Source: Camelimonas abortus (GTDB lineage: Bacteria; Pseudomonadota; Alphaproteobacteria; Rhizobiales; Beijerinckiaceae). From it: a stretch of 64,000 bases of DNA. The notes under the pieces are model-generated. The model searched no databases. It was not told where the DNA came from and saw only the letters and a program-made list of their open reading frames with translations. Numbering within the stretch: the first letter of the stretch is position 1; each line of letters starts with the position of its first letter. The stretch lies in assembly GCF_042647165.1 (NCBI RefSeq), contig NZ_JBHRUV010000017.1, one strand, 5' to 3'. A program made the translations under genes and the position numbers. Below, piece by piece: positions 7,884-15,898 of this stretch.

Positions 7884-8315
7884 ATGGCGCCGCTGGTCCG
7901 TCGCTCCGCTCCCGCAAGACGACGGCCCGGCGACAGCGCCGCGCGCGGCCTGCGCGCCGAAACCGTCGCCGCCTGGCTGCTGCGACTGAAAGGTTACCGC
8001 ATCCTGGCGCGCCGCTATCGCGCCGGCGCTGGCGAAATCGACCTCATCGCCCGGCGCGGCGCGGTCATCGCGCTGGTGGAGGTGAAGACGCGCCGGCGCA
8101 TGGACGACGCCTTCGCCGCCATTTCCGCCGGCAAGCGGCGGCGCATCGCCAGCGCCGCCGCGGTATGGCTGGCCCGCAACCCCCGCTTCGCCGGGCATAC
8201 GCTGCGGCTGGACGCCGTGTTCGTCGGCGATCTCTCGTGGCGGGCGCTGCGCGCCGGAGCGGTTCGCCTCCCCGTCCATGTGGCGGACGTCGCGCCGCTG
8301 GCGCTGTATGCCTGA
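7884..8315 (+). CDS. yraN: YraN/UPF0102 family endonuclease-like protein
   Basis: The 143-residue protein has the restriction-endonuclease-like core of the UPF0102 family. The segments are RGLRAETVAAWLL, then GYRILARRYR, then the acidic/Lys active-site-like motif GEIDLIARRG...LVEVKTRRR (D-x-n-E-x-K). It is universally found next to rsmI. The family's cellular role is not settled: a DNA-processing nuclease is inferred from the fold. The N-terminus is rich in Arg and Ala. ATG at 7884 is the first start after the rsmI stop. Confidence 0.87.
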   Translation: MAPLVRRSAPARRRPGDSAARGLRAETVAAWLLRLKGYRILARRYRAGAGEIDLIARRGAVIALVEVKTRRRMDDAFAAISAGKRRRIASAAAVWLARNPRFAGHTLRLDAVFVGDLSWRALRAGAVRLPVHVADVAPLALYA

Positions 8316-8426
8316 GGCGGGCGACGCACCCGGCCATTGCGCCGGCCGGGGCGGAGCCATAACCTGCGGAACGCCCGCGGGCGACGCCTGGCGCGGGCTC
8401 CACCAAAGCAGCGGAACGAGGCCGAA

Positions 8427-9368
8427 ATGGTCCTGAATGTTGCGGTCCAGATGGACCCGATCGAGCGCATCAACATCGCCGGCGATTCAACCTTCGCCAT
8501 GCTGCTGGAAGCGCAGGCCCGCGGCCACCGGCTGTTCTATTACACGCCCGACCTGCTCTCCATGCGCGACGGCGTGGTGAGCGCGCCCATGCGCGCCCTT
8601 CAGGTGCGCGACGTCGCCGGAGACCATTTCACCCTCGGCGAGCCGGAGCGCATTCCGCTCGGGCAGATGGACGTGGTGCTGATGCGCCAGGACCCGCCCT
8701 TTGACCTCGCCTACATCACCGCCACCCACCTGCTGGAGCGCGTCCATCCGAAGGTGCTGGTGGTCAATGACCCGGCCGAGGTGCGCAACGCGCCGGAAAA
8801 GATCTTCGTCACCCGCTTCACCCATCTGATGCCTCCCACGCTCATCAGCCGGGACAAGGCGGAGATCGAGGCGTTCCGGCGTGAGCACGGCGCCATCGTC
8901 ATGAAGCCGCTCTACGGCCATGGCGGCGCCGCGGTGCTGCGGGTGCTGCCGGAAGACCCCAATTTCGGCTCCATGTTCGACCTGTTCTCGGCCACCTTCC
9001 GCGAGCCGTGGGTGATCCAGCGCTTCGTGCCGGAGGTGACCGCGGGCGACAAGCGCATCATCCTCGTCGAAGGCAAGGCGATGGGCGCGGTGAACCGCGT
9101 GCCCGCCCCCAACGACATCCGCTCCAACATGGTGCGCGGCGGCGCCGCCAACGCCACAGAGCTTACGGAGCGTGAGCGGGAGATCTGCGAGACCATCGGC
9201 CCGGAGCTGGCGAAGCGCGGGCTGATTTTCGTCGGCATCGACGTGATCAACGGCAACCTCACCGAGATCAACGTCACCTCGCCTACGGGCATCCGCGCCA
9301 TCCGCCGCATTGGCGGCCCGGATCTTGCCTGCGCGCTGTGGGACGCCATAGAAGCGCGCCGGTCCTGA
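8427..9368 (+). CDS. gshB: Glutathione synthetase
   Basis: An ATP-grasp ligase that joins glycine to gamma-glutamylcysteine to complete glutathione. The 313-residue length matches bacterial GshB. The N-terminal domain starts AVQMDPIERI, which is typical. The ATP-grasp portion shows MKPLYGHGGAAVLRV, the PEV...GDKRIILVEG stretch and GLIFVGIDVI...EINVTSPTG at the Mg/ATP site. ATG 8427 is preceded by GGAACGAGG at optimal range. An in-frame extension back to 8337 is Arg/Ala-rich non-homologous sequence and is rejected. It lies 111 nt after yraN. Confidence 0.95.
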   Translation: MVLNVAVQMDPIERINIAGDSTFAMLLEAQARGHRLFYYTPDLLSMRDGVVSAPMRALQVRDVAGDHFTLGEPERIPLGQMDVVLMRQDPPFDLAYITATHLLERVHPKVLVVNDPAEVRNAPEKIFVTRFTHLMPPTLISRDKAEIEAFRREHGAIVMKPLYGHGGAAVLRVLPEDPNFGSMFDLFSATFREPWVIQRFVPEVTAGDKRIILVEGKAMGAVNRVPAPNDIRSNMVRGGAANATELTEREREICETIGPELAKRGLIFVGIDVINGNLTEINVTSPTGIRAIRRIGGPDLACALWDAIEARRS

Positions 9369-9397
9369 CGCAAGGTTAGCGCCAGCCGGCGCGGCGC

Positions 9398-9404
9398 AAG
9401 GAGG
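9398..9404 (+). promoter_or_regulatory. Strong ribosome binding site that fixes the glnD TTG start
   Basis: AAGGAGG is followed by a 6-nt spacer to TTG at 9411. This near-perfect Shine-Dalgarno sequence decides for the non-ATG start over downstream ATG codons such as the one at 9501. Confidence 0.8.
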
Positions 9405-9410
9405 ACGACA

Positions 9411-12236
9411 TTGACCCCCGGGCCGGAACACGCCGCCGCAGCCGCAGAGCCCCCCGTCGGGGAGCCGGCGATCAATCCCGCGCAACTGGCCGGCGCCGCC
9501 ATGGCGCTGGCGCGCCAGCATGGATCAGACCACGCCGGCCTGCGGCGCGACATGCTCGCCCTGTTCAGGAAGGCCCTGCAGGATGGCCGCGCCGAAGCCA
9601 GGGCGAAACTGCGCGAGGAACGCGACGGCCTGCGCTGCGCCCGGCGGCTGTCTCACCTGACGGACTGCGTGGTGCAGGCCCTGCACGCTGTTTACACGCA
9701 GCACGTGTTTCCGGTCAGCAATCCGTCCACCAGCGAACGGCTGGCCATCGTCGCCACCGGCGGTTATGGCCGCGGTGCCATGGCGCCGGGCTCGGACGTG
9801 GACCTGCTGTTCCTGACGCCGTGGAAGCCCTCGCCGTGGATCGAAAGCATCGTCGAGGCGGTGCTGTATTTCCTGTGGGACCTGAAGCTGAAGGTCGGCC
9901 ACGCCACCCGCTCGGTCGACGAATGCATCCGCGAGTCACGCGGCGATCTCACCATCCGCACCTCGATTCTGGAGGCGCGCCTCGTCTGCGGCGATCCGGA
10001 GCTGTTCGACGAGCTGACCGCCCGCTTTGACCGGGAGGTGGTGGAGGGAACCGCCGCCGAATTCGTGGAGGGCAAGCTCAACGAGCGCGACGCGCGCCTG
10101 CGCCAGGCCGGCGCGGTGTCGCGCTATGTGGTGGAGCCCAACGTCAAGGAGGGCAAGGGCGGCCTGCGCGACCTCAACACGCTGTTCTGGATCGGCAAGT
10201 ATGTCTACCGCGTGCGCGACGCGCGCGAGCTGGTGCGGGCCGGGCTGTTCCTGCGCCAGGAGTACGCCCGCTTCGCCGAGTGCGAGGAATTCCTGTGGCG
10301 GGTGCGCTGCCACATGCACTTCATCGCCGGCCGGGCCGAAGAACGTCTGTCCTTCGACATGCAGCCGCTGGTGGCGCAGGAGCTGGGCTACACCGACCGC
10401 GGCGGTCTCAGCGGCGTCGAGCGCTTCATGAAGCGCTACTTCCTCATCACCAAGGAAGTGGGCGACCTCACCGCCATCGTCTGCGCCGCCATGGAGGCGC
10501 AGCACGCCAAGAAACGGCCGATGCTGGACCGCTTCATCACCCGCCTGAAGCGGCCGGCGCGGCTGCGCTCGCCCGACTTCGCCATTGACACTGACCGGCT
10601 GACGGTGCGCAGCGACGAGGCGTTCCGCAACGATCCGGTCAACATCCTGCGGCTGTTCTGGCTGGCGCAGCGCCACAATCTGGCGCTGCATCCGCATGCG
10701 CGCCGGCTCGTCACCCGCTCGCTCAGGCTGATCAACAAGGCGGTCCGCGAAGATCCGGAAGCCAACCGGCTGTTCCTGGAGATCCTCACCTCGCCGAACT
10801 CGCCCGAAACCGCGCTGCGCGCCATGAACGAAACCGGCGCGCTCGGCCGCTTCATTCCCGAATTCGGGCGCATCGTGGCGATGATGCAGTTCAACATGTA
10901 TCATCACTACACGGTGGACGAGCACCTGCTGCGCGCCGTGGGCGTGCTGTCGGAAATCGACGCCGGCCTGCTCGGCGACGAGCATCCGGTGGCGAACCGG
11001 ATTTTCCCGACCATCCAGAACCGGCGCGCGCTCTATGTCGCCGTGTTCCTGCACGACATCGCCAAGGGCCGCCCCACGGACCACTCCATCGCCGGCGCGG
11101 CGGTGGCGCGGCGGGTGTGCCCGCGTCTCGGCCTCACCCGCGCGGAGACGGAGCTGGTGGCGTGGCTCATTGAACATCACCTGCTGATGTCGATGACGGC
11201 CCAGAGCCGCGACCTCGCCGATCCGGTCACCATCAGCAGCTTCGGCTCGGTGGTGCAGACCATGGAGCGGCTGAAAATGCTGATGGTGCTCACCGTGGCC
11301 GACATCAAGGCGGTGGGCCCCGGCGTCTGGAACGGCTGGAAGGGAGAGCTGATCCGCACGCTCTATTACGAGACGGAAAGCTACATCACCGGCGGCCATG
11401 GCGACGCGGCGCGCAGCGAGCGCATCCGCAACGCACAGGAAGCGCTGCGGGCGGAGCTGCCCGACTGGGACGACGACGCCTTCAACGCCTACGCGGCGCG
11501 GCACTACCCCGCCTACTGGCTCAAGGTGAACCTGGAGCGGAAGGCGCGCCACGCCCGGTTCATCCGCGGCTCGGAAGCCGCCGGCCTCTCAACCGCCACC
11601 ATGGCGACCACCGACCGCTTCCGGGGCGTCACCGAACTGACGGTGATGGCGCCGGATCACCCGCGGCTGCTGGCGATCATCGCCGGATCCTGCGCCGCCG
11701 CCGGCGCCAACATCGTCGACGCGCAGATCTTCACCACCGCCGACGGCACGGCGCTCGACACCATCCTCATCTCGCGCGAGTTCGACGAAGACGAGGACGA
11801 GCTGCGGCGGGCGAAGCGCATCGGCGACGCCATGGTGCGGGCGCTGAAGGGCGAGGTGAAGATCGGCGATCTGGTGGCGGCGCGCGGCTCGCGCAGCCGC
11901 ACCCGGCCCTTCAAGGTTGAACCCGAAATCGTTTTCGACAACAGCCTGTCCAGCAGGGAGACGGTGCTGGAGGTCTCCGGCCTCGACCGTCCCGGCCTGC
12001 TCTATGACCTCACCACCGCCATCGCCGCGCTCAACCTCAACATCTCGTCGGCGCACATCGTCACCTTCGGCGAGCGTGCGGTGGACACGTTTTACGTCAC
12101 CGATCTCACCAACGCCAAGATCACGGGGGCCACGCGCCAGGCGGCGATCCGCCGGCAGCTGGCCCGGGTGCTGGCGCCTGAACGGGAGGAACCTGCCGGC
12201 GGCCGCAGGACGCCCGTTCGCGCCGCCGGTCCTTGA
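9411..12236 (+). CDS. glnD: [Protein-PII] uridylyltransferase / uridylyl-removing enzyme
   Basis: GlnD is the nitrogen sensor that uridylylates PII proteins when glutamine is low and removes UMP when it is high. The 941-residue protein has the family's full order. A nucleotidyltransferase domain carries GSDVD (Asp129/Asp131), an all-alpha GlnD domain follows (about 300-480), an HD phosphohydrolase domain carries His548-Asp549 for UMP removal, and two C-terminal ACT domains start near 740 and 850 (VSGLDRPGLLYDL). The start is TTG at 9411: AAGGAGG lies at 9398-9404 with a 6-nt spacer, and no ATG fits. It lies 42 nt after gshB and ends just before the grpE promoter. Confidence 0.96.
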   Translation: MTPGPEHAAAAAEPPVGEPAINPAQLAGAAMALARQHGSDHAGLRRDMLALFRKALQDGRAEARAKLREERDGLRCARRLSHLTDCVVQALHAVYTQHVFPVSNPSTSERLAIVATGGYGRGAMAPGSDVDLLFLTPWKPSPWIESIVEAVLYFLWDLKLKVGHATRSVDECIRESRGDLTIRTSILEARLVCGDPELFDELTARFDREVVEGTAAEFVEGKLNERDARLRQAGAVSRYVVEPNVKEGKGGLRDLNTLFWIGKYVYRVRDARELVRAGLFLRQEYARFAECEEFLWRVRCHMHFIAGRAEERLSFDMQPLVAQELGYTDRGGLSGVERFMKRYFLITKEVGDLTAIVCAAMEAQHAKKRPMLDRFITRLKRPARLRSPDFAIDTDRLTVRSDEAFRNDPVNILRLFWLAQRHNLALHPHARRLVTRSLRLINKAVREDPEANRLFLEILTSPNSPETALRAMNETGALGRFIPEFGRIVAMMQFNMYHHYTVDEHLLRAVGVLSEIDAGLLGDEHPVANRIFPTIQNRRALYVAVFLHDIAKGRPTDHSIAGAAVARRVCPRLGLTRAETELVAWLIEHHLLMSMTAQSRDLADPVTISSFGSVVQTMERLKMLMVLTVADIKAVGPGVWNGWKGELIRTLYYETESYITGGHGDAARSERIRNAQEALRAELPDWDDDAFNAYAARHYPAYWLKVNLERKARHARFIRGSEAAGLSTATMATTDRFRGVTELTVMAPDHPRLLAIIAGSCAAAGANIVDAQIFTTADGTALDTILISREFDEDEDELRRAKRIGDAMVRALKGEVKIGDLVAARGSRSRTRPFKVEPEIVFDNSLSSRETVLEVSGLDRPGLLYDLTTAIAALNLNISSAHIVTFGERAVDTFYVTDLTNAKITGATRQAAIRRQLARVLAPEREEPAGGRRTPVRAAGP

Positions 12237-12260
12237 TTTTACCCTCCGGGCATCTGATAT
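12232..12260 (+). promoter_or_regulatory. Putative RpoH (sigma-32) heat-shock promoter for grpE
   Basis: CTTG at 12232-12235 is followed after 18 nt by CTGATAT at 12254-12260. The alphaproteobacterial RpoH consensus is CTTG, 17-18 nt, CYTATNT, so there is one mismatch in the -10. The -35 overlaps the glnD stop codon. The leader to the grpE ATG at 12294 would be about 27 nt. Confidence 0.55.
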
Positions 12261-12293
12261 GCCGGAGGAGCATCCCTTAACCATCCGAGTGAC

Positions 12294-12926
12294 ATGAACC
12301 AGAAGCCCAACGATCTTGAGGATACGGAAGTTTCCTCGCCGGCCCAGGACAACGCCGGCCAGACCGCTCCGGAGAGCGCCGGCGACGCCGGAGGCGAGGC
12401 CCAGCGCGATCCCTCGGACGTGATCGCCGCCCTGGCCGCCGAGAACGCCGAACTGAAGGATCGCGCCCTGCGCGCCCTCGCCGAGGCCGAGAACATGCGC
12501 CGGCGCGCGCAGAAGGAGGTGGCGGACGCGAAGGCATACGGCATCACCGGCTTTGCGCGCGACATGCTGACGGTGCTCGACAACATCGGCCGCGCCCTTG
12601 AGGCGGTGCCGGAGGCCGAGCGCGGCGGGCTGGACGAGCGGATGCGCGGCCTGGTCGAAGGCATCGAGCTGACCCGGCGCGACATGCTCAAGACGCTTGA
12701 GCGGCACGACGTGAAGCTGGTGGCTCCGCTCGGCGAACGGTTTGATCCCAACCTGCACCAGGCGATGTTTGAGGCGGAAGATCCCTCGGTGCCGACCGGA
12801 ACGGTGGTGCAGGTGCTGCAGGCTGGCTTCACCATCGGCGGGCGCGTGCTGCGCCCGGCGCTGGTCGGCGTCTCGAAAGGCGGCCCCAGGGCCACGGCGC
12901 CGGAATCCCAGGCCGGCCAGGCCTGA
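12294..12926 (+). CDS. grpE: Nucleotide exchange factor GrpE
   Basis: GrpE releases ADP from DnaK in the Hsp70 cycle. The 210-residue protein has an acidic disordered N-terminus, a long helix (about residues 42-110, containing AEAENMRRRAQKEV) that forms the dimer stalk, and the C-terminal beta-wing with FDPNLHQAMFEAED and GTVVQVLQAGFTIGGRVLRPALVGVSK landmarks. It is followed by a strong convergent terminator. dnaK/dnaJ are not in the window, while hrcA lies 4 kb downstream beyond ispG and rdgB-rph. A heat-shock-type promoter lies in the short gap after glnD. Confidence 0.94.
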   Translation: MNQKPNDLEDTEVSSPAQDNAGQTAPESAGDAGGEAQRDPSDVIAALAAENAELKDRALRALAEAENMRRRAQKEVADAKAYGITGFARDMLTVLDNIGRALEAVPEAERGGLDERMRGLVEGIELTRRDMLKTLERHDVKLVAPLGERFDPNLHQAMFEAEDPSVPTGTVVQVLQAGFTIGGRVLRPALVGVSKGGPRATAPESQAGQA

Positions 12927-12950
12927 ACAGTTTCTTGAAACGACGGACAT

Positions 12951-12983
12951 GAAAACGCCCGGAGCAGGCCTCCGGGCGTTTTC
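12951..12983. terminator. Bidirectional terminator between grpE and ispG
   Basis: GAAAACGCCCGGAG (12951-12964) pairs perfectly with CTCCGGGCGTTTTC (12970-12983) around CAGGC. The A-run on one side and the T-run on the other allow termination in both directions, which suits the convergent genes on either side. Confidence 0.88.
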
Positions 12984-12999
12984 GCAAGCGCGCGGGCCG

Positions 13000-14304
13000 T
13001 CAGCCGGTGGCGGCGCGCCGGTCGCCGCCGGCGCCGAAGCGACGCTCGATATAATCCTCCACCAGCCTGCGGAAATCGGCGGCGATGGTCGGGCCGCGCA
13101 GGGTGGCGGCCTTGGCGCCGTCAATGAACACCGGCGCCGCCGGGCTCTCGCCCGTGCCGGGAAGGGAGATGCCGATGTCAGCGTGCTTCGACTCGCCCGG
13201 CCCGTTGACGATGCATCCCATCACCGCGACGTTCAGGTTCTCGACGCCCGGATAGCGTCGGCGCCACGCCGGCATGGAGGCGACGATCCACTCCTGGATG
13301 TCGCGCGCCAGCTCCTGAAACACGGTGGAAGTGGTGCGCCCGCACCCCGGGCAGGCCGCCACCAGCGGCACGAACGTGCGGAAGCCCATGGTCTGCAGCA
13401 GCTCCTGGGCGGCGCGCACCTCCAGGGTGCGGTCGCCGCCAGGCTCGGGCGTCAGCGAGAAGCGGATGGTGTCGCCGATGCCCTCCTGCAGCAGCACGCC
13501 GATCGCCGCCGAGGAGGCCACGATGCCCTTGCTGCCCATGCCGGCCTCGGTAAGACCAAGGTGAATGGCGTAGTCGGCGCGGCGGGCCAGCTCACGGTAG
13601 ACCGCGATCAGGTCCTGCACCGCCGACACCTTGGCGGACAGGATAATGCGGTTGCGCGGCAGGCCGATCTCTTCGGCGCGCCGCGCCGAACGCAGCGCCG
13701 ACTGCACCATGGCCTCACGGGTGATGGCCCTGGCGTCGCGCGGGCTGGGCGACGCGGCGTTCTCGTCCATCAGCGCGGTGAGCAGCTCCTGGTCGAGCGA
13801 CCCCCAGTTGGCGCCGATGCGCACCGCCTTTCCGTGGCGGATGGCCATCTCGATGATGGCGCCGAACTGGCGGTCGCGCCTGTCGCGGAAGCCGACGTTG
13901 CCAGGATTGATGCGGTATTTGTCGAGCGCCTCCGCGCAGGCCGGATGATCGGCCAGCAGTTTGTGGCCGATGTAATGGAAGTCGCCGACCAGCGGCACGT
14001 TGACGCCGATGCGCGCAAGCCGCTCGCGGATGCGCGGCACGGCGGCCGCCGCCTCGTCCCTGTCCACGGTGATGCGCACCAGCTCCGAGCCGGCGTTGGC
14101 CAGCGCCGCCACCTGGCGAACGGTGGCGTCAACGTCGGCCGTGTCGGTGTTGGTCATGGACTGGACCACCACCGGAGCGCCGCCGCCCACCTGAACGTCG
14201 CCGACCATGACGCCGACGGTGCGGCGGCGGGGCGCAGGTCCGGCCACGTCAATAGCGCTGGCCTGTGCGAGAAGCGGCTCTGGCTGCTTGTCCTGGCTGG
14301 TCAC
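13000..14304 (-). CDS. ispG: 4-hydroxy-3-methylbut-2-enyl diphosphate synthase
   Basis: IspG (GcpE) carries out the reductive ring opening of methylerythritol cyclodiphosphate to HMBPP in the MEP isoprenoid pathway. The 434-residue protein has the TIM-barrel part (VQSMTNTDTADVDAT, then RINPGNVG, then RIGANWGSL). The C-terminal 4Fe-4S domain carries Cys318 and Cys321 (CPGCGRT), Cys364 (GCIVNGPGE) and the following Glu371. The start is GTG at 14304 with AGGA upstream. The first 25 residues vary in the family. It stands alone on the minus strand and shares its terminator with grpE. Confidence 0.95.
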   Translation of the reverse strand: MTSQDKQPEPLLAQASAIDVAGPAPRRRTVGVMVGDVQVGGGAPVVVQSMTNTDTADVDATVRQVAALANAGSELVRITVDRDEAAAAVPRIRERLARIGVNVPLVGDFHYIGHKLLADHPACAEALDKYRINPGNVGFRDRRDRQFGAIIEMAIRHGKAVRIGANWGSLDQELLTALMDENAASPSPRDARAITREAMVQSALRSARRAEEIGLPRNRIILSAKVSAVQDLIAVYRELARRADYAIHLGLTEAGMGSKGIVASSAAIGVLLQEGIGDTIRFSLTPEPGGDRTLEVRAAQELLQTMGFRTFVPLVAACPGCGRTTSTVFQELARDIQEWIVASMPAWRRRYPGVENLNVAVMGCIVNGPGESKHADIGISLPGTGESPAAPVFIDGAKAATLRGPTIAADFRRLVEDYIERRFGAGGDRRAATG

Positions 14305-14697
14305 GGCGGCGTCCTGTTGCGCGTCCCGCCGGCGACTGGCGCGGCGGGCGAACTGTCCGCGGCGTTTATAGCGGGGTTTCGCGCTCCGTCACAGGGCGCC
14401 GCTGCGGCGACATCATGACCGCGCCGCCACGACGCCCTCCCCGGCAAGCGTGGCCAGAACAGTGTTTGCTGGCGCGTTTCATGTTTTTCGTGGTCGTTCC
14501 GTAAAATTTTCGCCGGCGCCGCTTGCGATGACGTAACGCGGCCACGATCTCATGTCACATGTGGAGCCAGACGCGCCTTCTGAATCCTTGTCCTTACGCA
14601 AGGGCAAAAGAAGGATTTTTTCCGGAAATGCGCTGTCCGGCGCCCGCGCCGTTTTGGTCAGACGTCCCGGCAGGACGTCTCAACTGGAGAAACCGTC
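14305..14697. other. Divergent intergenic region between ispG and the DUF2852 gene
   Basis: This 393-nt gap has lower GC than its surroundings in places (for example 14478-14515 and 14600-14630) and must hold both outward promoters. I could not assign convincing -35/-10 pairs. It contains the 11-bp palindrome CATGTCACATG at 14551-14561, and a perfect stem-loop at 14660-14680 listed separately. No conserved reading frame was found: in-frame stretches on either strand are Arg/Pro-rich shadows. Confidence 0.6.
14660..14680 (+). promoter_or_regulatory. Stem-loop just upstream of the DUF2852 ribosome binding site
   Basis: AGACGTCC (14660-14667) pairs perfectly with GGACGTCT (14673-14680) around a 5-nt loop, CGGCA. 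The stem ends 4 nt before the GGAG Shine-Dalgarno core at 14685-14688. It could be an mRNA hairpin affecting translation or a palindromic protein-binding site. Confidence 0.5.
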
Positions 14698-15159
14698 ATG
14701 ACCGACACCGCTTCGCCATCATGGGACGCCCGGCGATCCGGCGACAGGAGCTGCCGGCCGCCACGGCGCGCGCTGGAAATCGTCGGCATCGTCTTCGCCT
14801 TTGTCTGGTTCTGGCCGCTGGCGGTCGCCTACATTGTCTGGAAGCTGATGGGGTATCCCGTTCCGGCCGAATTCGCCGCCTTCATGGAGCGTAACTTCAC
14901 CTGGCTGCGCGGCTCGCCGTTCGCGGCCAGAAGCGGGGGCGCGGGCGGCGGTCCGGCCGCGGGCCCCACCGGCAACAGCGCCTTCGATGACTATCGCCGC
15001 AGCGAGCTGGAGCGGCTGGAGGCCGAGCGCAGGCGGCTGGATGAGGAGGCGCGCGAATTCAGCGCCTTCCTCGACGAACTGCGACAGGCCCGCGACCGCG
15101 AGGAGTTCGACGCTTACATGCGCCGGCGGCGCCAGGCCGCGCCGGCCGGCAGGGCCTGA
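14698..15159 (+). CDS. DUF2852 family membrane protein
   Basis: This 153-residue protein belongs to a small alphaproteobacterial family of unknown function. It has a basic N-terminus, one hydrophobic segment (residues 27-49, EIVGIVFAFVWFWPLAVAYIV) likely to cross or insert into the inner membrane, and a Gly/Ala linker. A conserved charged helix follows (DYRRSELERLEAERRRL, then FSAFLDELRQARDREEFDAYM) that resembles other DUF2852 members and could form a coiled coil. ATG 14698 has a clear GGAG ribosome binding site. It is a single-gene unit with a hairpin in its leader and its own terminator. The function is unknown. Confidence 0.75.
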   Translation: MTDTASPSWDARRSGDRSCRPPRRALEIVGIVFAFVWFWPLAVAYIVWKLMGYPVPAEFAAFMERNFTWLRGSPFAARSGGAGGGPAAGPTGNSAFDDYRRSELERLEAERRRLDEEAREFSAFLDELRQARDREEFDAYMRRRRQAAPAGRA

Positions 15160-15193
15160 CCCCCCGCGTCAGGACGTCGAACGGACAGGAAAG

Positions 15194-15219
15194 AAGGGCC
15201 CGGACAATCCGGGTCCTTT
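15194..15219. terminator. Terminator between DUF2852 gene and rdgB
   Basis: An 11-bp stem with one G-T wobble runs from 15194-15204 to 15208-15218, with CAA as the loop and TTT at its 3' edge. The A-rich left flank also lets it serve the minus-strand rdgB-rph unit. Confidence 0.7.
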
Positions 15220-15220
15220 G

Positions 15221-15898
15221 TCATGCCTCGCCCTGTTGCAGCAGCGCCCGGGCGAGGAGCACGAACGCCCGCGCGCGGTGGGAGAGCCCCCCCGGACCGC
15301 CGCTGCGCGCGTCCTCCCAGTCCACGCCGTGCTTCTCCTGAGACGACATTTCGCCAAAGGTGCGCGCGTGCCCGTCGGGCCGGAAGACCGGATCGTAGCC
15401 AAAGCCGCGGTCCCCGCGCGGCGGCCACACCAGATCGCCGAACACCCGCCCCTCGAACAGGGCTTCGTGGCCGTCCGGCCAGGCCACCGCCAGGGCCGAG
15501 ACAAAATGCGCCCGGCGCCGGCTTTCAGGTCCGTGTCCGCGCATGACGAGCTCGTCGTTGATGCGGGACATGGCGGCGACGAAATTCTTGTCCGGACCGC
15601 CCCAGCGCGCCGAGAAAATGCCAGGCGCGCCGTCGAGCGCCTCGACGCAGATGCCGGAATCATCGGCGAGCGCGGGCAGGCCGGACGCCCGGGCCGCCGC
15701 CCGGGCCTTGATGGCGGCGTTCTCGGCGAAGGTCGTTCCGGTTTCATCCGGCTCGGCCAGGCCAAGCTCTCCGGCGGACACGGCCTCGACGCCGAACGGC
15801 GCCAGCAGCTCGCGCATCTCCGCCAGCTTGCCGGGATTATGGGTGGCGATCACCACCCTGCCGGACAGGCGGCGCGCCGCCTCACTGGCTCCGCTCAT
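15221..15898 (-). CDS. rdgB: XTP/dITP diphosphatase (Ham1/RdgB)
   Basis: It hydrolyses deaminated purine nucleoside triphosphates (ITP, dITP, XTP) so that they do not enter nucleic acids. The 225-residue protein has the Ham1 motif THNPGKLAEM (residues 19-28), the base DDSG with Asp80, GIFSARW and the C-terminal GFGYDPVF and SHRARA segments, all diagnostic. Its ATG overlaps the rph stop by 4 nt (15895-15898), so the two are translationally coupled. The rph-rdgB pair is common in alphaproteobacteria. Confidence 0.93.
   Translation of the reverse strand: MSGASEAARRLSGRVVIATHNPGKLAEMRELLAPFGVEAVSAGELGLAEPDETGTTFAENAAIKARAAARASGLPALADDSGICVEALDGAPGIFSARWGGPDKNFVAAMSRINDELVMRGHGPESRRRAHFVSALAVAWPDGHEALFEGRVFGDLVWPPRGDRGFGYDPVFRPDGHARTFGEMSSQEKHGVDWEDARSGGPGGLSHRARAFVLLARALLQQGEA

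Noticed and set aside
12742..14418. 558-codon open frame on the plus strand across grpE and ispG
   Set aside because: It runs through the grpE-ispG terminator and antisense to ispG. The protein is His/Arg/Gly-rich and has no recognisable domain.
14551..14561. 11-bp palindrome CATGTCACATG between ispG and DUF2852
   Set aside because: Short, isolated and not placed relative to a recognisable promoter, so it is noted only in the intergenic entry.
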